DNA of 64,000 bases from Nonomuraea gerenzanensis (GTDB taxonomy: Bacteria > Actinomycetota > Actinomycetes > Streptosporangiales > Streptosporangiaceae), in assembly GCF_020215645.1 (NCBI RefSeq), contig NZ_CP084058.1, forward strand, positions 5,704,001-5,768,000, written 5' to 3'. The notes below the pieces were generated by a model. It was given only the letters and a program-made list of their open reading frames with translations. It had not been told where the DNA came from and searched no databases. Of this stretch, positions 49,341 through 58,625 are shown in pieces. Position 1 is the stretch's first letter, and every line of letters begins with the position of its first letter. The translations under genes and the position numbers were made by a program.

Positions 49341-51410
49341 TCAGCTCCCTGATACGAGTCGGCTCAGGTGATCGTGCAGCTCGCCGGGCACCCCGCCCTG
49401 GTGCCGCCACAACCGCAGGTAGAGCAGGGCCCGCTGGGCGGCGCGCCCCTCGAACAGCCGGAACACCTCGTCGGTGACCTCGCGCACGATCGGCCGCTCC
49501 GCGTAGTGCCGCAACCAGTGGGCCAGCAGCAGCGGCCAGGACTCCGGCGCGACCAGGCACCCGCGTTCCTCGTGGGCCAGCGCGTTACGCCAGAGCGTCA
49601 CCAGCGGGCCGGGGGTCTCGATCCGGCTCAGCTCCGGCCGGTCGCCGCCCGGCACGATCGGCGTGACCAGCCGGACGAACGCCAGCGCCGCGCCGCGCCT
49701 GCCCGCCGGGCCGAGGCCCACCCAGTCCTCCAGGCTGGCCAGCACGGTCCGCGCGGTGGCCTCGCGGTACAGGTAGGAGACGGAGCCGGCCACGTCCTCG
49801 TGGAACCGGCCGCCGCCGAGCAGGACGAGGCTGCGGAAGGCGGCCAGCGCCTCGCCCGGGGCGGACAGCCCGACGGAGGAGGCGTAGGCGCGGATCGCGA
49901 TGGCCTTGGCCGGGTTGGTGCCCGCCGCCATCGCGCGCAGGTGGAGGTGGACGCGGCGGGTCAGGGACGGGTTCTCGGCGGCGGCCTCCAGGGCCAGCGC
50001 GGCGAGCTGGTGGTCGCGGGCGCTGCGCGAGCGGCTCCACACCCGCAGGAACCGCTCGTCCACCATGTCGAAGTCGAAGGTGGCGAGCTTGCCGACGGCG
50101 TGCCCGACCTTGATCCTCGTGTGCCCCGAGCCCGTGCCGCCGAGCCACAGCAGCCAGTCGATCAGCGAGTCGCGGATCGTCGGATGGTCCTCCCAGATCA
50201 CCCGGAGCATCACGGCCGCCAGGCTCGGCCGCCGCAGCCTGATGACCCGCCCGCCGCCGGGGCCCGTGCCGGCGGCCGTGGCCTCGGCGTCCACGTAGCT
50301 CAGCCACAGCGGCAGCCGCTCCCACAGCCGGACCGGCCGCGTCGCGCGGTCGCGGTGCCAGCGCTCGTCGAGCCGCTCCGCCAGCGCGAGCGCCGCGCCG
50401 GACACCTCCGACTCCGGCAGCCCGTGCAGGACGGCGATGCTCGTCATGAAGCAGCGCCCCAGGACCGGTGTGCGCCTGTCGAGATCGCTGCCCACCTTGC
50501 CGCGCATCCGGCTCAGCCGCCGGTCCAGCATCGCGTCCACGGACCCGCCGGCCTTCAGCGCGGTGGCCGCCTGCCTGGCCAGCTCGACCACCTGCCACGG
50601 GGCCGACTGCGCGGCCGCCTCCTCCTCCAGCAGCCGCCGGTCGCCGTCGTCCGGCCGCAGACCGGCGGCGTGCACGGCCAGGTGCCTGGCGAAGACCTCG
50701 CCCGGCGGCGGCGGATCGTGGTCCACCACCGGGGCGACGGAGGACTTCGTGTACTCGGGCACCAGGACGACCACCCGGCAGCCCGGGTCGGCCCCGGCGC
50801 GCTGGAGATTCGTGGTCACCCGGTCCACCGCGTCGGGGGCGTCGGCCAGGTCCAGCAGGTAGCCGTGGCCGGGCTCCAGCCTCCAGTCGCGCGGGTTCGG
50901 CACGCTCAGCCCGTGCGGGATGATCCAGCTCGCCCGGCCGCCCCAGTCGAGCAGCGCCGCCAGCGCGGTCGTCGCCTTGCCCGTCTCCGCCGGCCCGCCG
51001 AGCAGGACCAGGCTCTCCTCGTCGAGCAGCTTGCGCGTCTCCGCCTGCGACCGGGTGGCGACCAGCGTCAGCCGCAGGTCGTCGATCTTCTCCTTGGTCA
51101 GCGGGTGCATCGTCACGGCCGGGCGGGCGACGCCCCGGTGCACGTGCAGGTCCCGCCCGGCCTGGTAGGCGGTGCCCTCGTCGCTGACGTCGGCCCTGAG
51201 CTGCCCGATCAGGTCACGGGTCCCCGTGCTGGAGCGCTCGTCGGCGAACAGGTCGTCCAGGCTGCGCCGGCGTTCGAGCCACTCCTGCGCGGAGACGGTC
51301 GTCCCGGCCGGCGGGCCGTCGTCCGGCTCCGGCTGCGGCTCCGGTTCCCGCTCGGCGGCCGGCTGCGGGCCGGCCTCAGGGGTGGGGTCCTCGGGAGGGG
51401 GTTCGCTCAC
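49341..51410 (-). CDS. nSTAND-like P-loop NTPase with AGRDLHVH linker
   Basis: This protein has 689 residues. A Pro/Glu-rich N-terminal tail (1-45) precedes a short AYQAGRDLHVHRGVARPAV motif (about 85-105), a linker of the kind seen next to NTPases of actinobacterial conflict systems. The Walker A site is SLVLLGGPAETGKATTALAA (about 130-150), followed by helical repeats to the end. It probably couples ATP hydrolysis to signal sensing. The GTG at 51410 has GAGGAGG 5 bases upstream, preferred to the ATG at 51452. The next gene starts 4 bases later. Confidence 0.75.
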   Translation of the reverse strand: MSEPPPEDPTPEAGPQPAAEREPEPQPEPDDGPPAGTTVSAQEWLERRRSLDDLFADERSSTGTRDLIGQLRADVSDEGTAYQAGRDLHVHRGVARPAVTMHPLTKEKIDDLRLTLVATRSQAETRKLLDEESLVLLGGPAETGKATTALAALLDWGGRASWIIPHGLSVPNPRDWRLEPGHGYLLDLADAPDAVDRVTTNLQRAGADPGCRVVVLVPEYTKSSVAPVVDHDPPPPGEVFARHLAVHAAGLRPDDGDRRLLEEEAAAQSAPWQVVELARQAATALKAGGSVDAMLDRRLSRMRGKVGSDLDRRTPVLGRCFMTSIAVLHGLPESEVSGAALALAERLDERWHRDRATRPVRLWERLPLWLSYVDAEATAAGTGPGGGRVIRLRRPSLAAVMLRVIWEDHPTIRDSLIDWLLWLGGTGSGHTRIKVGHAVGKLATFDFDMVDERFLRVWSRSRSARDHQLAALALEAAAENPSLTRRVHLHLRAMAAGTNPAKAIAIRAYASSVGLSAPGEALAAFRSLVLLGGGRFHEDVAGSVSYLYREATARTVLASLEDWVGLGPAGRRGAALAFVRLVTPIVPGGDRPELSRIETPGPLVTLWRNALAHEERGCLVAPESWPLLLAHWLRHYAERPIVREVTDEVFRLFEGRAAQRALLYLRLWRHQGGVPGELHDHLSRLVSGS

Positions 51411-51613
51411 GTCTGCCTCCTCAGGGCGAGCGGTGTACGTCCCATATGACACCCGGAAGGCGCCGGCAGATACGCCGGACGTCAGATCCGGTACATGAGC
51501 AGGGCCGATATGCGAACGGATATCGGCAGCGGCCTGATAGCGCTATTAGACAGGAGTTGATCACATCTGCTTGGCTCCTGAGGTCCGCACGAACCAGCGA
51601 AGGACGATGTGAC

Positions 51614-52537
51614 ATGCGACACCTGCGCGCCGCCTCCGTGCTGCCCGCGACCGCCCTGGCGATCTCCCTCCTCGGAGGTGGCACCCTGACCCCGGCCTCG
51701 GCCGCAGCTCCGGTGGTGGCCGTCTCCGCCGAGGCCACGGTGAAGAAGGAGCTGCGGGCGCTGGAGGCGGCCTTCAAGGGACGCATCGGCGCGTACGCCG
51801 TCGACACGGCCACCGGCAGGACCCTGGCCTACCGGGCGGGGGAGCGGTTCCCCATGCTGTCCACGTTCAAGGCGCCCCTGTGCGCCGCCGTCCTGCACCG
51901 GGCCCGCACCCGGCAGCCGGGACTGATGAGCAGGCACATCAAGTGGACCGCCGCCGACATGAAGCCCAACTCGCCGGTCACCGAGAAGCACGTCAAGGAC
52001 GGCCTGACCGTCTCCGAGCTGTGCGTGGCGGCCGTGACCCAGAGCGACGGCACCGCGTCCAACCTGCTGATGAAGCTGATCGGCGGGCCCGCGGGGATGA
52101 CGGCGTTCTTCCGGACGCTGAAGGACCCGATCTCGCGCATGGACCGCTGGCACCCCGAGCTCAACGACTGGACGCCCAAGGACAGGCGCGACACCACCAC
52201 GCCCGCCGCCATGGCCGCCGACCTGCGCGCGCTCGCGACCGGCACGGCCCTGCACGCCAAGGACCGCGAGCAGCTCGTCGCCTGGCTGCTCGCGAGCAAG
52301 GTCGGCGCCGAACGCATCCCCGCCGGCCTGCCGAAGACCTGGACGATCGCCCACAAGACCGGCACCAACTCCGACGGCTTCGGCGGCGGCAACGACATCG
52401 CCGTCGTCTGGCCCAAGCGGGGCGCCGCCCCCATCATCATGGCGGTCTACACGAACCGGACCCCCGGCCTGCCCACCGACAACCAGACCATCGCCAGGAC
52501 CGCGACCGTCCTGGCCAAGGCCCTCGGCAGGCTCTGA
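51614..52537 (+). CDS. Class A beta-lactamase
   Basis: This protein has 307 residues with a signal peptide (MRHLRAASVLPATALAISLL then GGGTLTPASAAA). The active-site Ser-x-x-Lys is FPMLSTFKAPL (about 85); the SDN loop is SDG here (VTQSDGTASNLLMKL); the omega-loop Glu is in RWHPELNDW (E-x-L-N); and the KTG box is AHKTGTNSDG. It hydrolyses beta-lactams outside the membrane. The SDG change is known in some natural class A enzymes and may shift the substrate range. ATG at 51614 gives a complete signal sequence. Confidence 0.92.
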   Translation: MRHLRAASVLPATALAISLLGGGTLTPASAAAPVVAVSAEATVKKELRALEAAFKGRIGAYAVDTATGRTLAYRAGERFPMLSTFKAPLCAAVLHRARTRQPGLMSRHIKWTAADMKPNSPVTEKHVKDGLTVSELCVAAVTQSDGTASNLLMKLIGGPAGMTAFFRTLKDPISRMDRWHPELNDWTPKDRRDTTTPAAMAADLRALATGTALHAKDREQLVAWLLASKVGAERIPAGLPKTWTIAHKTGTNSDGFGGGNDIAVVWPKRGAAPIIMAVYTNRTPGLPTDNQTIARTATVLAKALGRL

Positions 52538-52574
52538 CCCGCGCGGGCCAGGGGCCTCGGCAGGCTCCGACCCG
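52522..52574 (+). repeat. Direct repeat duplicating the end of the beta-lactamase gene
   Basis: CCTCGGCAGGCTCTGACCCG (52522-52541, containing the stop codon) recurs as CCTCGGCAGGCTCCGACCCG (52555-52574), 33 bases on, with one mismatch in the stop position. It looks like a small tandem duplication of the gene's 3' end. Confidence 0.8.
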
Positions 52575-52588
52575 ATCCGGGGCCGCCG

Positions 52589-53563
52589 CTAGCGGGGCCG
52601 CGCGTCCCACCAGTCGAGCACCCGCGTGCCGAACAGGGTCAGCCACTTCGACGGCTCGCCCTCGGGCACGTCCACCTCGAACCACACCGCCCCCGGCAGC
52701 GTACGGCCCTGCACCCAGGTGCCGTCCGGCTGCCGGGCGGCCCGGATGAGCTCGATCGCCTCGGCCATGCGCGGGTCGGGCGGCACGCCGTCGAGCAGCG
52801 CCGCCCGGCGGAAGTAGTCGGCCGCGTTGAGCACGCTGTAGAACCAGCGGAACGGATAGGAGAAGCGGGTCACCCACGGCGCCACCGGCTCGCCCGTGGA
52901 CAGGCGGCGGAAGAGCCCGCGCCGCAGCAGGTACTCCTCGCCGGAGCGCCGGGCGGCGCGCGTCGCCTCCGTGCCGCCCGTGGCCGCGTCGTAGGCGAGC
53001 AGGCCCTTGAGCGTGTTGAGCGTGGAGTGGACCGACGAGCGCGTCGAGCCCTCGATCCACTCGCAGTTCCAGCCGCCGTCGGGCAGCCGGTGCCCGACGA
53101 GCCAGTCCACGACGCCGGTGATGTCGGCACCGAGCCACAGGCCGTTCTCGACCGTCCAGGCGTTGATGCAGCAGTCGACCTCGCCGCCCCAGTACGGCAG
53201 GTTCTCGTACTCCCAGCGGCTGTTCTCGGCGAGCAGCTCGGCCGTGCCACTCAGGGCGGCGGCGTCCAGGCCCCACTCGCGCAGCGAGTTGAGCGTCCAG
53301 GTCGTCGCCGTCCAGGGTTGGCTGTTGTCCCGCTCGCCGTCGATGGTCGCGAAGCCGAAGCCGGCGGGGAAGAACGCGCCGCCCGCCCACTGGCCGTCCG
53401 GGTCCTGGAGGGCGAGCAGGCGCGCGCCGAACCCCTCGGTCGCGATCCGCGCCCGCGTCGCCTCCCACACCTCGGGCGGCTCGTGCAGCAGGTCCCGCTC
53501 GACCTGCCAGCGCAGGGCCGGATCGGAGTCACGCAGCCACGGGATCAAGGCGTCGGTCGTCAT
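52589..53563 (-). CDS. Terpenoid cyclase/prenyltransferase-fold (squalene-cyclase-like) protein
   Basis: This protein has 324 residues built of alpha/alpha-toroid repeats with QW-like signatures: ALQDPDGQWAGGAFFPAGFG, VGHRLPDGGWNCEWIEGSTR and RAARQPDGTWVQGRTLPGAV. The catalytic DxDD of squalene-hopene cyclase is not seen. Such proteins are widespread in actinobacteria and uncharacterised. The ATG at 53563 begins the conserved TTDALIPWLRDSDPALRWQV segment. It stands alone, convergent with the beta-lactamase. Confidence 0.75.
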   Translation of the reverse strand: MTTDALIPWLRDSDPALRWQVERDLLHEPPEVWEATRARIATEGFGARLLALQDPDGQWAGGAFFPAGFGFATIDGERDNSQPWTATTWTLNSLREWGLDAAALSGTAELLAENSRWEYENLPYWGGEVDCCINAWTVENGLWLGADITGVVDWLVGHRLPDGGWNCEWIEGSTRSSVHSTLNTLKGLLAYDAATGGTEATRAARRSGEEYLLRRGLFRRLSTGEPVAPWVTRFSYPFRWFYSVLNAADYFRRAALLDGVPPDPRMAEAIELIRAARQPDGTWVQGRTLPGAVWFEVDVPEGEPSKWLTLFGTRVLDWWDARPR

Positions 53564-53670
53564 GACGCGCAGTCTGGCACGGGAACGAACCTCCGGCATC
53601 AGGTCAGAATCTTCATCGAGGTCCGGGGTAGTTCTGATCATGTGACTCGCTGACACAGGAAGAAGTGATC

Positions 53671-53866
53671 ATGAGCGAACCTCCCGGCCTCGTCGACCAC
53701 AAAACAGGAAGCGCTCGACCTGCTCGCCGCCGCCCGCAGCACGTACGGCCACCGGAGCGACACGCCCAACGCGATGGTGGAGCTCATCGCCGACCAGATA
53801 CCCGCGCTCGTCCACGCCCTGCTGTACGTCGGCGACCAGCTCGCCGAGGGCGGCAAGGGCCGCTGA
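53671..53866 (+). pseudogene. Small conserved-looking ORF with an apparent frameshift
   Basis: An ATG at 53671 behind AGGAAGAAG opens MSEPPGLV. The coding-like part, KQEALDLLAAARSTYGHRSD then TPNAMVELIADQIPALVHAL and LYVGDQLAEGGKGR, runs to a TGA at 53864 in the next frame from about 53693. A one-base indel near 53690 would join them into a 64-residue protein. The family is not recognised. Sequencing error is possible. Confidence 0.4.
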
Positions 53867-53900
53867 CCGCCGCCCCGGCACGAACCTGACCGGCTGCGGG

Positions 53901-54083
53901 ATGGGCGCGGTCACGCCGCCCGCAGCGCTCGACGTGGTGTGGGCGGGCGACATCACCGGCGCCGCCATGGGGGTACGCGTCTGGCGCCCCTGCCCGGCCG
54001 TCCACGCCGGGCTGCGCGGCGGCCGGATCCCCACGGCGGAGCTGCTGTCGCGGCTGGACGCCTGGCTGGGCCGCCAGGAGTGA
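53901..54083 (+). CDS. Small hypothetical protein
   Basis: This 60-codon frame starts with ATG at 53901: MGAVTPPAALDVVWAGDITG, then AAMGVRVWRPCPAVHAGLRG and ending LLSRLDAWLGRQE. There is no clear ribosome site apart from GCGGG. I do not recognise it. Its composition is protein-like and it fills the gap before the MFS gene. Confidence 0.3.
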   Translation: MGAVTPPAALDVVWAGDITGAAMGVRVWRPCPAVHAGLRGGRIPTAELLSRLDAWLGRQE

Positions 54084-54119
54084 CAGGCCCGGAGGTCTCC
54101 TCATCCTTAGTTATGCGAA

Positions 54120-54125
54120 TATAAT
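54120..54125 (+). promoter_or_regulatory. Consensus -10 box implying a leaderless MFS transcript
   Basis: TATAAT occurs 6 bases before the ATG at 54132, inside an unusually AT-rich dyad (TTATGCGA and TCGTTATA around it). With the normal 6-7-base distance from -10 to transcription start, the mRNA would begin at or next to the A of the ATG. No ribosome site precedes the ATG. The dyad is the likely operator for the downstream MarR. Confidence 0.6.
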
Positions 54126-54131
54126 CGTTAT

Positions 54132-55604
54132 ATGTCTATAACAAGCCAGGCGGCCACCCCGCCCGCGACCGCCCTCAGCCCCCGCCGGCGGATGCTCGTC
54201 CTGGCCATCTGCTGCACGAGCCTGTTCATCGTCGGCCTGGACAACACGATCGTGAACATCGCGCTGCCCGCCATCCGCCGCGACCTGAACGCCTCCGTCT
54301 CGGGCCTGCAGTGGATCATCGACGCGTACACGGTGGTCCTGGCGAGCCTGCTCATGCTGGCCGGCTCGACCGGCGACAGGATCGGCCGCCGCCGCACGTT
54401 CCAGACGGGCCTGACGCTGTTCACGCTCGGCTCGCTGCTGTGCTCGCTCGCCCCTGGCCTGGGCTGGCTGATCGCGGCACGGGCGCTGCAGGCCGTCGGC
54501 GGCTCCATGCTCAACCCCGTCGCCATGTCCATCATCACGAACACCTTCACCGAGCCCCGCGAGCGCGCGCGGGCCATCGGCGTGTGGGGCGGCGTGATCG
54601 GCGTCAGCATGGCGCTGGGCCCCCTGATCGGCGGCGCGCTCGTGGGCTCTGTCGGCTGGCAGGCGATCTTCTGGATCAACCTCCCGGTCGGCATGGCCGC
54701 GTTCGTGCTGTGCGCGCTGTTCGTGCCCGAGTCGCGCGCGCCGCGCCCGCGCCGGGTGGATCCCGTCGGGCAACTGCTGGTCATCGTGCTGCTGGCCACG
54801 GTGACGTTCGCCTTCATCGAGGCGCCGGCGGCCGGCTGGGGCTCGCCGCGCACGCTGGGCTGCTTCGCGGTCGCCGCGCTGGCGCTGGCCTGCCTGGTGC
54901 CGTACGAGCTGCGCCGCGCCGAGCCTCTGATCGACCTGCGCTTCTTCCGCAGCGCGCCGTTCACCGGAGCCACCGTCATCGCCGTGTGCGCCTTCGCCGC
55001 GCTGGGCGGCTTCCTGTTCGTCAACACCCTCTACCTGCAGGACGTGCTGGGCCTGTCCGCCCTGCACGCCGGGCTCTACACGCTGCCGATGGCCGCGCTG
55101 ACCGTGGTCTGCGCGCCCCTGTCCGGCAGGATCGTCGGGAACGCGGGCCCCCGCGTGCCGCTCCTGGTGGCCGGGATCACCATGACCGCCAGTGGCCTGA
55201 TCCTGACGGGGCTGTCGGCGGACACGCCGGTCTGGGTGCTGATGGCCGCGTACGTGCTGTTCGGGCTGGGCTTCGGCATGGTGAACGCGCCCATCACCAA
55301 CACCGCCGTCTCCGGCATGCCGCGCGCCCAGGCCGGGGTGGCCGCCGCCGTGGCCTCCACCAGCCGCCAGATCGGCCAGTCGCTCGGCGTCGCGGTCATC
55401 GGCGCGCTGGTCACCTCGGCGGTTGCAGGCCCGTTCGCCACCGGGTTCCCTGCGGCCAGCCGCGTCGGCTGGTGGATCATCACCGGATGCGGGCTGATGA
55501 TCGTGCTGCTCGGTATCCTGACCACGACCGGCTGGGCCCGCCGCAGCGCCGCCCGTACCGCCGAGCGGCTCGCCCACGCCCCCGACAGAACGGCGGACAC
55601 CTGA
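54132..55604 (+). CDS. MFS drug exporter (EmrB/QacA DHA2 family)
   Basis: This protein has 490 residues and 14 hydrophobic segments. IVGLDNTIVNIALPAIRRDL is motif D1 and GSTGDRIGRRRTFQTGLTLF is motif A; GVWGGVIGVSMALGPLIGGA is motif C and shows it to be an exporter. It removes hydrophobic compounds using the proton gradient. Its TGA overlaps the MarR ATG (TGATG), so exporter and regulator form one transcript, probably leaderless. Confidence 0.9.
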   Translation: MSITSQAATPPATALSPRRRMLVLAICCTSLFIVGLDNTIVNIALPAIRRDLNASVSGLQWIIDAYTVVLASLLMLAGSTGDRIGRRRTFQTGLTLFTLGSLLCSLAPGLGWLIAARALQAVGGSMLNPVAMSIITNTFTEPRERARAIGVWGGVIGVSMALGPLIGGALVGSVGWQAIFWINLPVGMAAFVLCALFVPESRAPRPRRVDPVGQLLVIVLLATVTFAFIEAPAAGWGSPRTLGCFAVAALALACLVPYELRRAEPLIDLRFFRSAPFTGATVIAVCAFAALGGFLFVNTLYLQDVLGLSALHAGLYTLPMAALTVVCAPLSGRIVGNAGPRVPLLVAGITMTASGLILTGLSADTPVWVLMAAYVLFGLGFGMVNAPITNTAVSGMPRAQAGVAAAVASTSRQIGQSLGVAVIGALVTSAVAGPFATGFPAASRVGWWIITGCGLMIVLLGILTTTGWARRSAARTAERLAHAPDRTADT

Positions 55605-56050
55605 TGACCGACACCCCCGGCCAGGAGGCGGTGGCCCGCGTCTGGGCCGCCATGTACGACCTCGTCCTGCACCAGGAGGACCGGCGCAAGGAGGTGGCCG
55701 AGACGCTGGGCATCAGCTTCTTCCGGGTCAAGGCGCTGCGCCGGCTGCTGGCCGGGCCGATGAGCATGCGCGACCTGACGGCCGAGCTGTCCACCGACAA
55801 GCCGTACACCACGCTGATGATGGACGACCTGGAGCAGCGCGGCTACGTCACCCGCAGCGTCTCCCCGGACGACCGCCGCAGCAAGATCGTCACGCTCACC
55901 CCGGAGGGGACGGCCGTGGCCGAGGAGGCCGAGCGCATCCTGGCCCGCCCGCCCCGCTCCCTGCTCGCCCTCGACCCCGGCGACCTGGCCACCCTCGACC
56001 GCATCATGGCCAGGCTGCGCACCCCGCAGGAGTCCGCGCAGCGGTCCTGA
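55604..56050 (+). CDS. MarR-family transcriptional regulator
   Basis: This protein has 148 residues. The winged-helix region is SMRDLTAELSTDKPYTTLMM with DDLEQRGYVTRSVSPDDRRS and KIVTLTPEGTAVAEEAERIL. It is translationally coupled to the MFS exporter and most likely represses that two-gene operon through the AT-rich dyad before 54132. Convergent with the AraC-type gene. Confidence 0.88.
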   Translation: MTDTPGQEAVARVWAAMYDLVLHQEDRRKEVAETLGISFFRVKALRRLLAGPMSMRDLTAELSTDKPYTTLMMDDLEQRGYVTRSVSPDDRRSKIVTLTPEGTAVAEEAERILARPPRSLLALDPGDLATLDRIMARLRTPQESAQRS

Positions 56051-56062
56051 GAGATCGGGTGC

Positions 56063-56929
56063 CTACGCCGGCACCCGCTCCACGGGGATCCACAGCTCGG
56101 AGTCGGCGTGGCTGCCGTCGCCGGACAGCCGGGTGGCGGAGATCTCCGGGCCGGGCCGGCTGCGGTAGGGATTGGCGGGGAACCACTGGGTGAACACGTC
56201 CCGCCACACCTCCTGCAACGTCTGCGGGAACGGCCCCGAGCTCTCGAACACCGCCCACGTGCCCGCCGGGACGGCGAGGCTGTCCAGATCGCCGGGAACC
56301 TCCCCGCCCGTCACCGCACCGACCCAGTAGTCGAGCTCCACCCCTTCTTCCCGGCTGCCCGGCAGGTTGTCGCTCACGTTGACGATGCCGCGCGGCTCCT
56401 GGTCCGACAGCCGCTCGATACGGTCGAGCGCCTCCTGGCCGATCCCGCGCACGAAGGCGACGATGGCCGGGTTCATCCCCTCGTGCACCAGCGCCACCCG
56501 CGCCTTGCGCCCCGCCAGGGTGAACTCCGGCTTCTCCACGATCCGATATCGCATACTGCTGTTCCCTTCGACGATGAGGCGGAAGGACATGCGTGGCTGG
56601 GAGCGCAGCGCCGCGCCGGTGCGCCGGGCCTCACCCGGCCCCACGCCGTGCACGGCGCGGAACGCGCGCGCGAACGCCTCGCCCGAGGCGTATCCGTGCC
56701 GGATCGCGATGTCGAGCAACGGCTCCGAGCCGCCGACCACCGCCGCGCCCGCGACGGTGAGCCGCCGGCGCCGGACGTACTCCGACAGCGGCATCCCGGC
56801 CAGTGCGGAGAACAGCCGCCGGAAGTGGTACTCCGACGTGACCGCGATCCGGGCCAGCTCGGCGCCCTCGATCTGGCGGTCGAGGTTGCGCTCGATGTGG
56901 TCCAAGGCCGCGTTGAGCCCGTCCAGCAC
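56063..56929 (-). CDS. AraC-family regulator with C-terminal GyrI-like ligand domain
   Basis: This protein has 288 residues. The N-terminal AraC double helix-turn-helix is ALDHIERNLDRQIEGAELAR, VTSEYHFRRLFSALAGMPLS and HGYASGEAFARAFRAVHGVG. From about 125 a GyrI-like/effector-binding domain follows (MRYRIVEKPEFTLAGRKARV, ELDYWVGAVTGGEVPGDLDS, LQEVWRDVFTQWFPANPYRS). It resembles Rob/SoxS-type multidrug sensors. The GTG at 56929 has AAGGAAGG upstream; an ATG at 56980 would add 17 residues. It is convergent with the MarR gene. Confidence 0.87.
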   Translation of the reverse strand: MLDGLNAALDHIERNLDRQIEGAELARIAVTSEYHFRRLFSALAGMPLSEYVRRRRLTVAGAAVVGGSEPLLDIAIRHGYASGEAFARAFRAVHGVGPGEARRTGAALRSQPRMSFRLIVEGNSSMRYRIVEKPEFTLAGRKARVALVHEGMNPAIVAFVRGIGQEALDRIERLSDQEPRGIVNVSDNLPGSREEGVELDYWVGAVTGGEVPGDLDSLAVPAGTWAVFESSGPFPQTLQEVWRDVFTQWFPANPYRSRPGPEISATRLSGDGSHADSELWIPVERVPA

Positions 56930-57085
56930 GCTGTCTGCCTTCCTTGTTCGTTCTGCCTCATCACCGTAGGGACACCCCATGGTGCCGCACCCGACAATCC
57001 ATGCCCGATGCGGTCAGGTGCCAGCCACGCCGGATCCGCCGTCCCGGGGCGCCACGATCCTGGCGCACCCGCCGGAGTGACGCCC

Positions 57086-58105
<1,020 letters not shown>

Positions 58106-58137
58106 TCAGACACGGCTCAGTGGGCAACATCATAAGC

Positions 58138-58151
58138 AACTTAAATAAGTT
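58138..58151. promoter_or_regulatory. Palindrome between gap and MarR-type gene
   Basis: AACTTAAATAAGTT has perfect 6-base arms (AACTTA/TAAGTT) around AA, in an AT-rich 79-base spacer between divergent start codons. It lies 18 bases before the MarR GTG and 47 bases before the gap ATG. It is the probable operator of the MarR-type protein, which may also control gap. Confidence 0.7.
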
Positions 58152-58169
58152 CGCGATATATTTTTCCGC

Positions 58170-58613
58170 GTGAACGATGACGACCTGGACGTGGCCGCCT
58201 TCACCGCGGCGATCGAGAACTTCAACCGCTTCTACATCCGGCTGCCGATGCTGGAGAAGCTGTCGTTCACGACGCTGTCGGTGCTGGACACCCTCGCCCA
58301 GCGCGGGCCGCTCCGGCTGACCGACCTCACCAGGACCGAGCAGGTCAGCCAGCCGGGCATCACGCAGCTCGTGACCCGGCTGGAGCGGGAGGGGCTGGTG
58401 GAGCGCCGTCCCGACCCGAGCGACGGGCGCGCGGTGCTGGTCCACATCACCGAGGCGGGGCGGCTGATCGGCCGCTCCCGGCACGAGGACAGGACCCGGC
58501 ACCTGGTCCCGCTCGTGGCCCGGCTCACCGCCGGCCAGCGCCGTGCCATCGCCGCCGCCCTGCCCGCCCTCACCCGCCTGGCCGAGCTGGGCCAGGAGAC
58601 CCGCTCCACCTGA
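58170..58613 (+). CDS. MarR-family transcriptional regulator
   Basis: This protein has 147 residues from GTG at 58170. The winged helix reads PLRLTDLTRTEQVSQPGITQ, LVTRLEREGLVERRPDPSDG and RAVLVHITEAGRLIGRSRHE. It is divergent from gap with a perfect palindrome between. It ends 12 bases before the stop of the convergent S66 peptidase. Confidence 0.87.
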   Translation: MNDDDLDVAAFTAAIENFNRFYIRLPMLEKLSFTTLSVLDTLAQRGPLRLTDLTRTEQVSQPGITQLVTRLEREGLVERRPDPSDGRAVLVHITEAGRLIGRSRHEDRTRHLVPLVARLTAGQRRAIAAALPALTRLAELGQETRST

Positions 58614-58625
58614 CCCCGGAGCCGG

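Noticed and set aside
49368-51449. 693-codon plus-strand open frame opposite the NTPase
   Set aside because: The minus strand carries a Walker A motif, a proper ribosome site and a coupled downstream gene; the plus-strand frame is Arg/Gln/Pro-rich noise.
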